Below, in pieces: positions 51,948 through 59,614 of a stretch of 64,000 nucleotides of DNA (the first letter of the stretch is position 1; every line of letters begins with the position of its first letter). The notes under the pieces are model-generated. The model saw only the letters and a list, made by a program, of their open reading frames with translations, did not search any database and was not told the origin of the DNA. The stretch is taken from positions 62,001 to 126,000 of the IMG/VR virus record IMGVR_UViG_3300017971_000001; one strand, 5' to 3'. This DNA is from a virus. Position numbers and translations under genes: made by a program.

Positions 51948-54032
51948 CTAAGCCTCTTCGCCGCCTTCGTTTTTGCGCTTCATTTCGAGCGCTCGCTTTT
52001 TCGCAATCGTCTTCCTCCTTCGCTTGTTGGGCTTTTCGCTGTAAGTCCACACCTCGTCCGGCTCGAGCGCCGGTCGATCCCAGTTCACCTTCGCGCCGCT
52101 CGCGGCGAGGAGGTTGCGAGACGCGTTCACGTCTCGATTCCAGGTCTCTCCACAAGAGCAGGTGAACACCTGCGCAGAGCCGAGGCTGCGGTTCCGCTTC
52201 CCGCAAGACCAGCAGGTCTGGCTCGTGTAGGCCGGGTTCAGCGTGTCGATATCCTCGAAGAAGACGTTCTGAAGCGACTTCTTGAGAACGCTCAGCGCCG
52301 CGTGCCTCTTGTTCTTGTTGATCCGGTCCTGCTTCTTGTTGTCGCCCGCCTTGTTTCGCTCTTGCATGTGCGCGAGGTTCATTTCCTCGATCACGCAGTT
52401 CTTGTAGCGCCTCCCCATGTCGCGGGCGAATCGACGGTAAAGGTCCCGCCTGCTCCCCTGCAGCTGGCCGCGGAGAGGATCGCGCCAATCGGGCCCGAGG
52501 TGGAGTTGGCGGCCACGCCAGTGCCAGAGCCAGTCGAGGCAGCTGTCCTCGTCCTGGTCGCGCCACTTCTTGACGAGCTTGGACAGCTTCTTCGGGCTCC
52601 TGAACTGGTGAAGGTTCTTGAACTCCTTCCGGAGGCCTTTCGGAATACAGCCCCGCCCTTCGACCTTGAAGTAAGCGATCAGGTTATCGACCGCTTCGTT
52701 GAAGTCCTTCTTCACGAGGCTCTGGAGGTTCTCCACCTGCTTGGCCTCTCGAAGCCACCAGCAAGGCAAAGCGACCTTGCCCTCCCTGCCGTCGCTCCCG
52801 GAGAACGTCGCGACGACGATCGAGCCGTTGTCGTAGCGCCAGCCGACGTCGATCGCGACGGTGCCTTCCTTCGCTCGGTCCGGACGGGGTCCGACGTCAG
52901 CAAGGCTCAGCTGAACCGACCACTTCAGGCGACGCCCCTCCTTCTTTCGAACGACCTTGGCGTGAGTGATTCGGACTCCCTCAGGGATCTCGCGCTTCAT
53001 GAAGAACGGGATTCGAGCCCAGACGGGCTTCTTCCCCTCACTCCTTACGCGGAGGTAGAGGATCGCGTCACCCCTCTTGGCCGCGCGGTCCCTTCCCGCC
53101 ACCCAGACGCCAGTCGGATACCGAACGATTCGGGCATGGCCCTGGCCCAGGTCGCCGCTGAAGATTACCTCAGGGGCCTGCTTCTCCCGCGACTGGTAAG
53201 TCTGGCCACCAATAATTCCAGAGCCGTCCCAACTCTTGAACTTCGGCGGGGGGCCCTTCCGGTGTTGACGGAGTGCCTCGTGACGCGTGTTCCTGGTGTT
53301 CCAGTGTAGTTCAGGAAACCGCTCGCGTCCCTCCTTGGCGGCGTCGCTCTTCGCGTCGTCGAAAGCCTTCTTGTCGTAGGAGTCCAACTCGCGCGCCTCT
53401 TTGCATATTTTTTGCCGATCCTCCCAGGCATTCTTGAGCTTTTTGTGAAGCGCGGAGATCTCCGCCCTCTCTTCCGGGGTGAGCGTATCGTCTCGATTCT
53501 TCGAGTTGCGCTTGCGCTGCTCTTCGTGAACAGCATGAAGCGCCTTCTTGATCGCTGCGTACTTCGCGTCGGCCTCAAGGATCTCGTCCTTCAACTCGGT
53601 CTTGAGCATGAACTTCATGTCAAGGTCGCGCATGCTGTGGTCGATCTCCACAGTGTCGTTGCGCATGCGCTGACTGTGGAAGAAGTGATCGTCGACGAAC
53701 TCGACGCCCTCGAGGAGCAGACCTTCTTCATGCGCACGCCGCCGCATTTCGGCGGAGATCAGGTCTTTGTTGACGCGGTCGCCTTGCTCAGCAAGCTGGC
53801 CCAGGAATCGGTGCTCATTCTCGAACCCGAGGGGAAGGGTTCGGTTCGCCGGGTACTTGTAGACCCGAACCCCCGTGTCCTTGTACTTGATACCCTTTTC
53901 CTTGTCCTTCTCCTTGGCCTTCTTCTTGGCCTTGTTCCGCTTGCGCATGCGCGCACGCTGGGCCTCGCGCAACTCTTCCTTGCTGCGCTTCTTGCGCCCG
54001 CCACGCTTCTTGGTCTTGCTCTGAGTCGTCAC
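51948..54032 (-). CDS. cas12: Cas12-family (type V) CRISPR effector nuclease
   Basis: 694 residues from GTG 54032, which has GGAGG upstream; GTG 54071 or ATG 54065 would add 11-13 residues. An N-terminal Lys-rich extension (KTKKRGGRKKRSKEELREAQ) precedes a helical recognition region. Split RuvC: I, GTVAIDVGWRYDNG (Asp); II, NCVIEEMNLAHM (Glu); a zinc finger (CWSCGKRN...FTCSCG); III, WNRDVNASRNLL (Asp). All three acidic residues are present, so an active crRNA-guided DNA nuclease is likely. No cas1, cas2, cas4 or tracrRNA seen. Subtype not assigned: it lacks CasPhi motifs and IDVGWR recalls V-U1/V-M effectors. Upstream coupling suggests co-transcription with 54105-56645. Confidence 0.9.
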   Translation of the reverse strand: MTTQSKTKKRGGRKKRSKEELREAQRARMRKRNKAKKKAKEKDKEKGIKYKDTGVRVYKYPANRTLPLGFENEHRFLGQLAEQGDRVNKDLISAEMRRRAHEEGLLLEGVEFVDDHFFHSQRMRNDTVEIDHSMRDLDMKFMLKTELKDEILEADAKYAAIKKALHAVHEEQRKRNSKNRDDTLTPEERAEISALHKKLKNAWEDRQKICKEARELDSYDKKAFDDAKSDAAKEGRERFPELHWNTRNTRHEALRQHRKGPPPKFKSWDGSGIIGGQTYQSREKQAPEVIFSGDLGQGHARIVRYPTGVWVAGRDRAAKRGDAILYLRVRSEGKKPVWARIPFFMKREIPEGVRITHAKVVRKKEGRRLKWSVQLSLADVGPRPDRAKEGTVAIDVGWRYDNGSIVVATFSGSDGREGKVALPCWWLREAKQVENLQSLVKKDFNEAVDNLIAYFKVEGRGCIPKGLRKEFKNLHQFRSPKKLSKLVKKWRDQDEDSCLDWLWHWRGRQLHLGPDWRDPLRGQLQGSRRDLYRRFARDMGRRYKNCVIEEMNLAHMQERNKAGDNKKQDRINKNKRHAALSVLKKSLQNVFFEDIDTLNPAYTSQTCWSCGKRNRSLGSAQVFTCSCGETWNRDVNASRNLLAASGAKVNWDRPALEPDEVWTYSEKPNKRRRKTIAKKRALEMKRKNEGGEEA

Positions 54033-54104
54033 GACCCCCCCCCTCCTCACTTGAGCTCCCATCATACTCACACCCCTCCGACAGGTAGCGTAAGCCTTTG
54101 CCAG

Positions 54105-54488
54105 CTAAGACGCTTCGAGCTTCGCCAGCCCCTCGCGGAGCATGGCGCGAAACTCGTCCTCGAGCTTCATGGCGCGGTGAGCCTGGCCGAGCATGCTGCG
54201 CACGGACGTCAGGTCCTTCGGCTTGGGGTAGTCGCCCTGGCGGTTCATGAAGCTGTAGGCCTCCTCGATCACGGAGAGCGACTTCTGCTCCTTCTCGGTC
54301 AGCGGAAGAGGCTCGACGCCTTCGACCAGGTTGTGGCCGCGGACGACCTGGCGCACGTACTGGTTGCCGGTCCACACGTAGGCAGCCACGATCGTCTGGT
54401 TGCCCTCGACGCGCAGGCGCTCGATCTCGTCACGAACGGCCTGCTGCTTGCGGGCCTTGTTGGCCAACTTGTTCCTCTTCGCGCTCAA
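54105..54488 (-). CDS. Hypothetical helical protein upstream of cas12
   Basis: 127 residues from TTG 54488 (TTGA with the L7/L12-like gene). KLANKARKQQAVRDEIERLR opens a basic helical region; AAYVWTGNQYVRQVVRGHNL is beta-like; the rest is helical. 33 bases separate it from the longest cas12 start. Relation to CRISPR function is unknown. Confidence 0.6.
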   Translation of the reverse strand: MSAKRNKLANKARKQQAVRDEIERLRVEGNQTIVAAYVWTGNQYVRQVVRGHNLVEGVEPLPLTEKEQKSLSVIEEAYSFMNRQGDYPKPKDLTSVRSMLGQAHRAMKLEDEFRAMLREGLAKLEAS

Positions 54489-54844
54489 CGGGGCGCCTCC
54501 TTCTTGGTCACGATCTTTCGGTAAAGGCCCCCGGCTCCGGGTTCCTTGCTGCAGTAAAGGTGAGAGGCGATCTCGCCCCAGAGGCTCGCCTGAACGCGAA
54601 CCCAGCCCGGCTGACTCTCCTCGTCGACGAGCGCCTGCCCCGTCTCCGCTCCGTCCACGACGACCCTCGCGCCGGACTCTTCGAGGTCGCGGATCAACTC
54701 GTGGATCGTGTCGCAGGGAGGGATCTCGACAGGCGCTTGGTCCGCCAACTTCTTCGCCAGGACGAGCGAGAGGCCGAGGTGCTGGCGTAGGTCCTTGATC
54801 ACCGAGATCTTTCGGTGGCCCGTGCTCTCGAGGACAACTTTCAT
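54485..54844 (-). CDS. Protein with ribosomal L7/L12 C-terminal-like domain
   Basis: 119 residues from ATG 54844. HRKISVIKDLRQHLGLSLVL then AKKLADQAPVEIP and LIRDLEESGARVVV is the L7/L12 C-terminal pattern, placed at the N-terminus; the second half (PGWVRVQASLWGEIASHLYC) is unrelated. Huge phages are known to carry L7/L12-like genes; this differs from cellular L7/L12 in lacking the dimerisation domain and hinge. Confidence 0.7.
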   Translation of the reverse strand: MKVVLESTGHRKISVIKDLRQHLGLSLVLAKKLADQAPVEIPPCDTIHELIRDLEESGARVVVDGAETGQALVDEESQPGWVRVQASLWGEIASHLYCSKEPGAGGLYRKIVTKKEAPR

Positions 54845-54933
54845 AGGGACAACACTCCGATCAGGAGGATCAAACCAAGGCAGGCGGCCTGGAACAACCG
54901 CCACTCTTCCTCAGGCGTCAAATCGCGGCCCAC
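54841..54933 (-). CDS. 30-residue membrane peptide
   Basis: GTG 54933 to TGA 54841. MGRDLTPEEEWRLFQAACLG, then LILLIGVLSL: short acidic head and one hydrophobic helix. Stop overlaps ATG of the L7/L12-like gene (ATGA); start overlaps the end of the upstream gene. Confidence 0.55.
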   Translation of the reverse strand: MGRDLTPEEEWRLFQAACLGLILLIGVLSL

Positions 54934-55439
54934 CTAGGAGCACGCGGAGCTCGCAGGCGCGGGCAGGTCGCCATGGGAGACAGCGCCGACTGGGGAACGA
55001 AGAACGCCGGACGACCGGTGCCAGGATCCCTCCAGAACTTCTGCCGCTTGCCGTGCTCTCCGTAGATCCAGCCACGCAGCTGGAGGTAGGGAGCCCGGCC
55101 CGTGACGAGCACGAAGGGCCGGTGATCGGGCGAGGTCGCGTGGAGGATCAGACTTCCGTCCAAGCGAGGCGTCGTACGAACCTCGATCTCCCCCACGTCG
55201 CCGGCGCCGAACTCTCCGAACGACCCGCTCCAGAACATGTCCATGTAGCGCGCGACCGCGAGCTCGCCGGCGGCGCCTTCGACGTGAATCGACCAGCCGT
55301 TCGACGACCCGTTGGTGAGGCCGTGCTTATGCTGAAGTCCGTTCATGACGTTAGTGGCTTGGCGCTGAATTCCGACCTGCGCAGCAAGGCGGAACTCGCT
55401 CGGAGTGAGCGTAATCGGCACGGGGGCAGGGGCGGTCAT
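54918..55439 (-). CDS. Putative PD-(D/E)xK-like nuclease fold protein
   Basis: 173 residues from ATG 55439. EGAAGELAVARYMDMFWSGS, then DVGEIEVRTTPRLDGSLILH and PFVLVTGRAPYLQLRGWIYG have the E...(D)-x(n)-E-x-R strand order seen in phage restriction-like endonucleases (GxxGExAVA helix, GxxEVRTT strand). The canonical Lys is replaced by Arg, so activity is uncertain. Confidence 0.5.
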   Translation of the reverse strand: MTAPAPVPITLTPSEFRLAAQVGIQRQATNVMNGLQHKHGLTNGSSNGWSIHVEGAAGELAVARYMDMFWSGSFGEFGAGDVGEIEVRTTPRLDGSLILHATSPDHRPFVLVTGRAPYLQLRGWIYGEHGKRQKFWRDPGTGRPAFFVPQSALSPMATCPRLRAPRAPRWAAI

Positions 55440-55441
55440 TC

Positions 55442-55705
55442 TTAGCTCCGCTTCTCTAGAGCAGCCCGGCCAGGCAGGCTGAGGGCAGCGATCTTTTCCC
55501 AGCCCAACTCCCTGAAAAGGGCCTCGAAGGTCGCTCTGTAGCAGGTGTCGTAAGTGCCTTCGTGGCTTGCCGTCGAGGTGCCCGTTCGGAGGCACTCGTC
55601 CCGCTGCCGGATCGCGCGCTCGCCCTCCCAGATCGCCAGGAAGGAGAGCGCGTCAAGGACCGTATCCTCTTCGAGCGCGCGGTCGAGTGCCTCCTTGAGG
55701 TTCAC
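55442..55705 (-). CDS. Hypothetical helical protein, 87 residues
   Basis: MNLKEALDRALEEDTVLDAL, then REL-type helices ending LSLPGRAALEKRS. Acidic. Coupled to the MazG-like gene by overlap. Confidence 0.6.
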   Translation of the reverse strand: MNLKEALDRALEEDTVLDALSFLAIWEGERAIRQRDECLRTGTSTASHEGTYDTCYRATFEALFRELGWEKIAALSLPGRAALEKRS

Positions 55706-56436
55706 GCGTAAGCCTGTCGCTGTCGCTCGATCTCGCCAGCCACGTCAGGAGTCGGGTGACCCGGCGCCTTAATGAACTTGCCCGTCACGGGGTCCTTGCT
55801 GGCCGTTGCGATCTTGAGCAGGTTGTTCTCGTCCACGAGCTCGAGCAGCGGGCGGTTCTTCAGGCCGCAGGCGCTCATGGTCCCGATCGTCACGACCGAG
55901 ATATCGACGCAACCGTCCGCGATCTCGGTCAGGTCGGGATCGTGGGTGGCTGCGAACTCGAGACCGTCGAACTCGACCTTCGTCCCCTCGGCCCGCACCG
56001 TCACGCCGAGGGCCTCGATCGTCTCCAGGCACTCCTCGAGAATCAGGCGCGCCCGAAGCGTCCGCGTGTGGGCGTCGGGGACCGTCGGCACCTGAGGCAC
56101 TTCTTGGCCGAACCCGTACATCATGTGTTCGACGCGAATCTGGTGATTCGTCTGGTCGCGGTGCTTCGTTTCGACCTCGACGGGCGCGGCCTCAGCGATC
56201 GCGTCGTTGTAGGTGTCCTCACCGAGCCCGTCGAGCTCAGCCAAGCGACGGAGGCCATACCAGACCGCCTTGCCGACCTGCTCACGCAGGACACCCTTCT
56301 TGTTCCAGCGCGAGAGGTATTTGCCCACGTTCCACAGCAGCGCGTCCCGCTCGAGTCCCCAGGCCTTCAGGACCTTGATCGTCTCGTAGGCGTTCTCCTT
56401 GCCGCCGTAGTGATCCGGGTGATCGACCGAGCTCAC
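55702..56436 (-). CDS. DUF3310 / MazG-like NTP pyrophosphohydrolase fusion
   Basis: 244 residues from GTG 56436 (GTGA). N-terminal DUF3310: VDHPDHYGGKENAYETIKVL, then LWNVGKYLSRWNKKG. C-terminal all-alpha NTP-PPase (HisE/MazG-like): RARLILEECLETIEALG (EExxE), EIADGCVDISVVTIG (ExxD-type), LLKIATASKDPVTGKFIKAP. Such enzymes hydrolyse (d)NTPs to monophosphates and can prevent incorporation of altered nucleotides or blunt alarmone responses. Fusions of DUF3310 to MazG-like domains occur in phages; fits with DHFR and dNMP kinase here. Confidence 0.8.
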   Translation of the reverse strand: MSSVDHPDHYGGKENAYETIKVLKAWGLERDALLWNVGKYLSRWNKKGVLREQVGKAVWYGLRRLAELDGLGEDTYNDAIAEAAPVEVETKHRDQTNHQIRVEHMMYGFGQEVPQVPTVPDAHTRTLRARLILEECLETIEALGVTVRAEGTKVEFDGLEFAATHDPDLTEIADGCVDISVVTIGTMSACGLKNRPLLELVDENNLLKIATASKDPVTGKFIKAPGHPTPDVAGEIERQRQAYA

Positions 56437-56645
56437 AGGCCCTCCTTCACGTTGTTGATCAGGACCGAGGTCGCCTGCGGCCACTGCTCACGCGCCTGGT
56501 AGCTGGCGTGCGCCGCCGCGGCCTTGGAGTCGTCGGCGAAGACGTCGTAAGACTGCCACCAGCGGGAGTCGCGACTCAGCCGACCCTTCTCGCCCATTTC
56601 CTGGTGGCGGCACTCGACACGGACACGAAACATGGATCCAGACAC
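56433..56645 (-). CDS. Hypothetical protein, 70 residues
   Basis: GTG 56645 with AAGGAGG five bases upstream; ATG 56633 is an alternative. Beta-beta-alpha pattern (FRVRVECRHQEMGEKGRLSR; YDVFADDSKAAAAHASYQAR). First gene of the CRISPR-containing leftward unit; two degenerate CRISPR-like repeats lie in its leader. Confidence 0.6.
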   Translation of the reverse strand: MSGSMFRVRVECRHQEMGEKGRLSRDSRWWQSYDVFADDSKAAAAHASYQAREQWPQATSVLINNVKEGL

Positions 56646-56667
56646 AGCGACCTCCTTGTTGAGGAAA

Positions 56668-56743
56668 GTGGCAGGTAATAGGCCCCTGCCAGGAATTGTT
56701 GCCGAGAATGGCAGGCAAATAGGCCCTTGTTGGACTTACTGCC
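56668..56743 (-). repeat. Two degenerate CRISPR-like repeats in a divergent promoter region
   Basis: First copy 56668-56702 (35 bases, one A fewer, otherwise one substitution); second 56708-56743, with about nine differences; they are separated by 5 bases, too short for a spacer. They sit in the 158-base gap between leftward 56645 and rightward 56805, where promoters for both units must lie. Confidence 0.75.
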
Positions 56744-56804
56744 ACCCGCCGCACCAACCTAACAACCCCAGCCGACAAGTTCACGGAAAACTAAAGGTGG
56801 CAAG

Positions 56805-57344
56805 GTGAAAACCTGGATCTTGTCCGACCGGAGTCGTATCCTGGCCCCAGCAACGGAACGGGACTGGCAAGGGAGGACCGTGGACGGAATCGGAACGATC
56901 AATCACCTTTTGCAGCCGCCCCCGAAGCGAACTCGCCCCCGCCGTTGCAGCGTCGAAGGGTGCTCGAAGCCGACGAGGGAGAACAAGCCGGTCTGTACCG
57001 ACCATGTGCTTGAGCTCCCCTATGCACGCCGGGTTGCAGAAATGGCCCAGCGGATCGAGAAAGAGCACAAAATGCTCCTCCGGGGCCGGCGCCCGAACCA
57101 AGAATGGCTCCTGGTTGAGGACGCGCTGATCTCGATCGCCTTCCAGGAAGAGGAGGAGGTCCCGACGGTCAAGATCTGCAGGACGTGCGACGTCCCTCCC
57201 AAGCTTGCGCTCAAGCTGGCGCGGGCCGGCGGGCTTAGCTACCGAGCTCGGAGGCGGAGTCACGTCTTCAACGTGAAGGACGCGCGCAAGATCGTGATCG
57301 CGCGAATCATTGGCCGTGACGGGCCCAGGGCGCGCAGGTCGTAA
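56805..57344 (+). CDS. Zinc-finger winged-helix-like protein, paralogue of 43963
   Basis: 179 residues from GTG 56805. CSVEGCSKPTRENKPVCTDH repeats the C-x4-C...C-x2-H finger of 43963-44418; the same order of coiled helix (ARRVAEMAQRIEKEHKMLLR) and a C-terminal domain (VPTVKICRTCDVPPKLALKL) follows. First gene of a rightward unit; probable regulator. Confidence 0.65.
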   Translation: MKTWILSDRSRILAPATERDWQGRTVDGIGTINHLLQPPPKRTRPRRCSVEGCSKPTRENKPVCTDHVLELPYARRVAEMAQRIEKEHKMLLRGRRPNQEWLLVEDALISIAFQEEEEVPTVKICRTCDVPPKLALKLARAGGLSYRARRRSHVFNVKDARKIVIARIIGRDGPRARRS

Positions 57345-57835
57345 TGGACGACAGCATTCGGCCGCACGAACTCGAGATCATTGAGGAATACGAGGACGAC
57401 GACTACGAGGTCTTCCGACGCCACCTCCATTGGACCAGGAAAGAGGGTCGGCGAACCCCCTTCAATCAGCGGGCCTTCGAGGAGGCATGGAGGGGCTTCG
57501 TCGAGAATATCGGCTGGCGGGGCAGCGGGTCCAAGGTGACGGCCATGGTTCGAATGCTCAACTGGCTCCCCTCCCTGAAACAGCATGCTGAAAAGGGAAG
57601 CCTGCGACTCGGGCGCCCAGGTCGCTACTGGAGCGCCTCCGAGCTCGAGCGCTGGGCCGCGACGACTTGCGCCTCGCCGCGGGCGATTCACTCCGCCCGC
57701 TTCCTGCTCTACATTTGGGACCCTGACCAAGAGTGGGCCTGCGGCAACTTCAACCTCAAGCAGGCCTTCAACGCATGGGACGAGGAGCACCGCAGCGTCT
57801 TCGTGCGCTGGGCCGCGGATCCCTGGTGGGGATAG
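57344..57835 (+). CDS. Hypothetical protein, 163 residues
   Basis: The ATG overlaps the TAA of the upstream gene by one base. Helical with acidic N-terminus (LEIIEEYEDDDYEVFRRHLH), Trp-rich C-terminus (FVRWAADPWWG). RAIHSARFLLYIWDPDQEWA in the middle. No family. Confidence 0.65.
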   Translation: MDDSIRPHELEIIEEYEDDDYEVFRRHLHWTRKEGRRTPFNQRAFEEAWRGFVENIGWRGSGSKVTAMVRMLNWLPSLKQHAEKGSLRLGRPGRYWSASELERWAATTCASPRAIHSARFLLYIWDPDQEWACGNFNLKQAFNAWDEEHRSVFVRWAADPWWG

Positions 57836-57842
57836 GAGCGAC

Positions 57843-58082
57843 ATGATCGACGAGATTGTTGAATACGGAGACTTTATCGACGGCGACGCGAGCTCGATCA
57901 GCTTCGCCGCGATCACCTTCAAGAAGGACTTCGGGCCTTGGAAGAAGGGTCAGAAAATCGACAGTCTCACGCTCCAGTTTTGCCAACTGGGCGAGGACAA
58001 CGCCCCCTGCCCCACCCTTCAGGAGTGGAGTTTCGACGGTGACCTGATCCGCGAATGCAGGGTCAAGCTGGTGCCGGCATGA
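57843..58082 (+). CDS. Hypothetical protein, 79 residues
   Basis: ATG 57843 with GGAG upstream. Acidic start (MIDEIVEYGDFIDGDASSIS), beta-rich rest (KIDSLTLQFCQLGED; EWSFDGDLIRECRVKLVPA). Stop overlaps the next ATG. Confidence 0.6.
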   Translation: MIDEIVEYGDFIDGDASSISFAAITFKKDFGPWKKGQKIDSLTLQFCQLGEDNAPCPTLQEWSFDGDLIRECRVKLVPA

Positions 58083-58345
58083 GCGAGCTCTCCTCCGCCC
58101 AAGAACGCGTTCTCAAGGCCTTCCCGCCGGGATCTCGGTGCTGGACCTGCGGCGGCCCCAACTCGGCGCACCGGATCATGGACGAGATCCGCGGCCGGCA
58201 TGAAGCCGGCGACTCCGCCCGCAGGCTCGCCGAGGAGTTCGGCAAGCCCAAGATCGCGATCAACTGCCTGCTCCGCATGTCCGAAAAGGACTACGAGGCC
58301 ATGCTCTTGGCGTCTGCCCTGCCCGAGCACGAAGAGGTAGACTGA
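58079..58345 (+). CDS. Small HTH-like protein with zinc knuckle, 88 residues
   Basis: ATG 58079. SRCWTCGGPNSAHRIMDEIR, then AGDSARRLAEEFGKPKIAIN is a resolvase-type helix-turn-helix (SxxxLAxxFGxxxxAI). Last protein gene before the tRNA pair. Confidence 0.65.
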   Translation: MSELSSAQERVLKAFPPGSRCWTCGGPNSAHRIMDEIRGRHEAGDSARRLAEEFGKPKIAINCLLRMSEKDYEAMLLASALPEHEEVD

Positions 58346-58353
58346 ACAAAATT

Positions 58354-58425
58354 GCTGGAGTAGCTCAACCGGCAGAGCACTCGCCTTGTAAGCGAACGGC
58401 TGCGGGTTCGACCCCCGCCTCCAGC
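58354..58425 (+). tRNA. tRNA-Thr (anticodon UGU)
   Basis: 72 bases. Acceptor arms GCTGGAG/CTCCAGC pair fully; D-arm AGCTCAACCGGCAGAGC; anticodon loop CTTGTAA with TGT; T-arm GCGGGTTCGACCCCCGC. CCA not encoded. Complements codons common in GC-poor hosts or supplies translation demand; inference. Confidence 0.9.
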
Positions 58426-58584
58426 TTGCGCAGCCCGCGACGGTCGCGGTGCGTCGCGCGTTCAAGTGGTTACGTTTTTAAAGTGAGTCAGGAACGATCA
58501 GCGAGAATCGTTAAGCGCGCGCTTCGGATACGGGGAGTCCTGCACGGCTCAACACCGACCCCCTGCAAAGCGCGCTCTCGTCAT
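58426..58584 (+). ncRNA. Structured spacer between two tRNAs, possible small RNA
   Basis: 159 bases without ORF support. Two strong inverted repeats: AACGAT/ATCGTT near 58492-58512 and GCGCGCTT/AAGCGCGC (outer arms near 58516-58575), enclosing GGGG...CCCC. No T-arm (GGTTCGA) is present, so it is not a third tRNA. Confidence 0.35.
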
Positions 58585-58655
58585 GGCCCCGTCGACTAGT
58601 GGTTAGGTCACCAGCCTTTCAAGCTGGCTGCGCGGGTTCGAGTCCCGTCGGGGTC
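58585..58655 (+). tRNA. tRNA-Glu (anticodon UUC)
   Basis: 71 bases. Acceptor GGCCCCG/CGGGGTC (one G-T pair), anticodon loop CTTTCAA with TTC between CCAGC and GCTGG, T-arm GCGGGTTCGAGTCCCGT. Typical of tRNA-Glu; CCA not encoded. Confidence 0.9.
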
Positions 58656-58669
58656 AAAGGAGAAGAGAA

Positions 58670-58906
58670 ATGCAGAATCCCAGTCTCGGCCGAATCGTGA
58701 TCGTCAGGGAACGCATGGGCCCGGAGCCTGCGATCGTGATCAACGTCCGCAGTCCCACCTGCGTTGACGTGCGCCTGCTTGGCGCAGACCCGACCTGCCT
58801 GACTACGGGCGGAGCGACGAACGTCAAGAAGTGCCTCGACTTCGAGAGCCAGTCTGACTACAAGTCGATCAACCCGGGGACGTGGACGTGGCCGGCTCGC
58901 GTCTGA
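58670..58906 (+). CDS. Hypothetical protein, 78 residues
   Basis: AAGGAG upstream of ATG 58670, shortly after tRNA-Glu. Beta-rich (LGRIVIVRERMGPEPAIVIN; VDVRLLGADPTCLTTGGATN), SH3/OB-like in pattern. No family. Confidence 0.65.
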   Translation: MQNPSLGRIVIVRERMGPEPAIVINVRSPTCVDVRLLGADPTCLTTGGATNVKKCLDFESQSDYKSINPGTWTWPARV

Positions 58907-59091
58907 TCGTTCCCGAGGACCCGCTTGCCCAGAAGGCGGAGACCTGGCTCAAGGATAAGTCTGGAGCCGCCTGTCGGCGGTGCGGCGTCAACATAGACCT
59001 CGGTCACCGCTACTACGCCGAGGCGAACGGTCTGATCCACTACGCCTGCAAGGCAAGAGAAGAGGTTGACCTCCGCGCGATCGGATTCTAG
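58882..59091 (+). CDS. Small zinc-binding protein, 69 residues
   Basis: GTG 58882, inside the end of the upstream gene; start uncertain. AACRRCGVNIDLGHRYYAEA then GLIHYACKA gives a C-x2-C...H-x3-C treble-clef-like site. Convergent with the leftward unit at 59088. Confidence 0.6.
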   Translation: MDVAGSRLIVPEDPLAQKAETWLKDKSGAACRRCGVNIDLGHRYYAEANGLIHYACKAREEVDLRAIGF

Positions 59092-59312
59092 GCCAGTCGG
59101 AACTCCTCGAGCGTGTCCTCGATCACGTAGACCGTGACCTCTCGGTAGTCCCAAATGCCTGGAGAACTCGGCGCTGGATCCTTGCGGCGGAAGACTCGAC
59201 TTCCCCACACGCAGCACTCAGCAACGTGCTCGACCGGAACGATCGCGACCTCGTAGCCCATGCTGTCGAACAAGCGGACCCGAGGTTTGGAGCTTGGGGT
59301 CAGGTCAGCCAC
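59088..59312 (-). CDS. Hypothetical protein, 74 residues
   Basis: VRLFDSMGYEVAIVPVEHVA then VTVYVIEDTLEEFRLA: beta-rich. Overlaps the upstream gene by 13 bases. Confidence 0.6.
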   Translation of the reverse strand: MADLTPSSKPRVRLFDSMGYEVAIVPVEHVAECCVWGSRVFRRKDPAPSSPGIWDYREVTVYVIEDTLEEFRLA

Positions 59313-59524
59313 TCGAACTCCAACTCGTCGTCTGAGTCCTCGAGCGCGTCAACGCCCGTCTTGCTGCCGGCCGCCCTCCCCTCCAGTCGGTGCTCGTGGC
59401 TGAAGTCCGTCTTGCGGAGGTGCTCGAGGAGCTCGATCGCCTCGGCCCGATCTCGACAGAATCGCTCTTTGACGACCCGTCCAATCAAGTCCAGAGACAC
59501 GACGTAGTAAGCGATCGAACTCAC
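59300..59524 (-). CDS. Hypothetical protein, 74 residues
   Basis: GTG 59524. IAYYVVSLDLIGRVVKERFC then EAIELLEHLRKTDFSHEHRL and an acidic end (ALEDSDDELEFEWLT). Follows a terminator, so it needs its own promoter or readthrough. Confidence 0.6.
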   Translation of the reverse strand: MSSIAYYVVSLDLIGRVVKERFCRDRAEAIELLEHLRKTDFSHEHRLEGRAAGSKTGVDALEDSDDELEFEWLT

Positions 59525-59540
59525 CCGTTCAGTCTAAGAG

Positions 59541-59566
59541 AAAAGCCCGGCGAACGCTCGCCGGGC
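59541..59566 (-). terminator. Leftward terminator
   Basis: 8-base perfect arms GCCCGGCG/CGCCGGGC (59545-59552, 59559-59566) with 6-base loop; the minus strand continues TTTTCTCTT. Ends the unit of 59615-59947. Confidence 0.8.
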
Positions 59567-59614
59567 CCCTCCCCCTATGACGGCCTCGCGGCCTAAGCCG
59601 CTTGGTGACTTCGT

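Noticed and set aside
51948-54071. A TnpB transposon nuclease
   Set aside because: It is nearly twice the usual TnpB length and is joined to a ten-repeat CRISPR array; no transposon ends seen.
54485-54844. A genuine cellular ribosomal protein L7/L12
   Set aside because: Lacks the N-terminal dimerisation domain and hinge and has an unrelated second half.
58500-58580. A third tRNA between Thr and Glu
   Set aside because: No T-arm GGTTCGA and no seven-base anticodon loop in a normal place.
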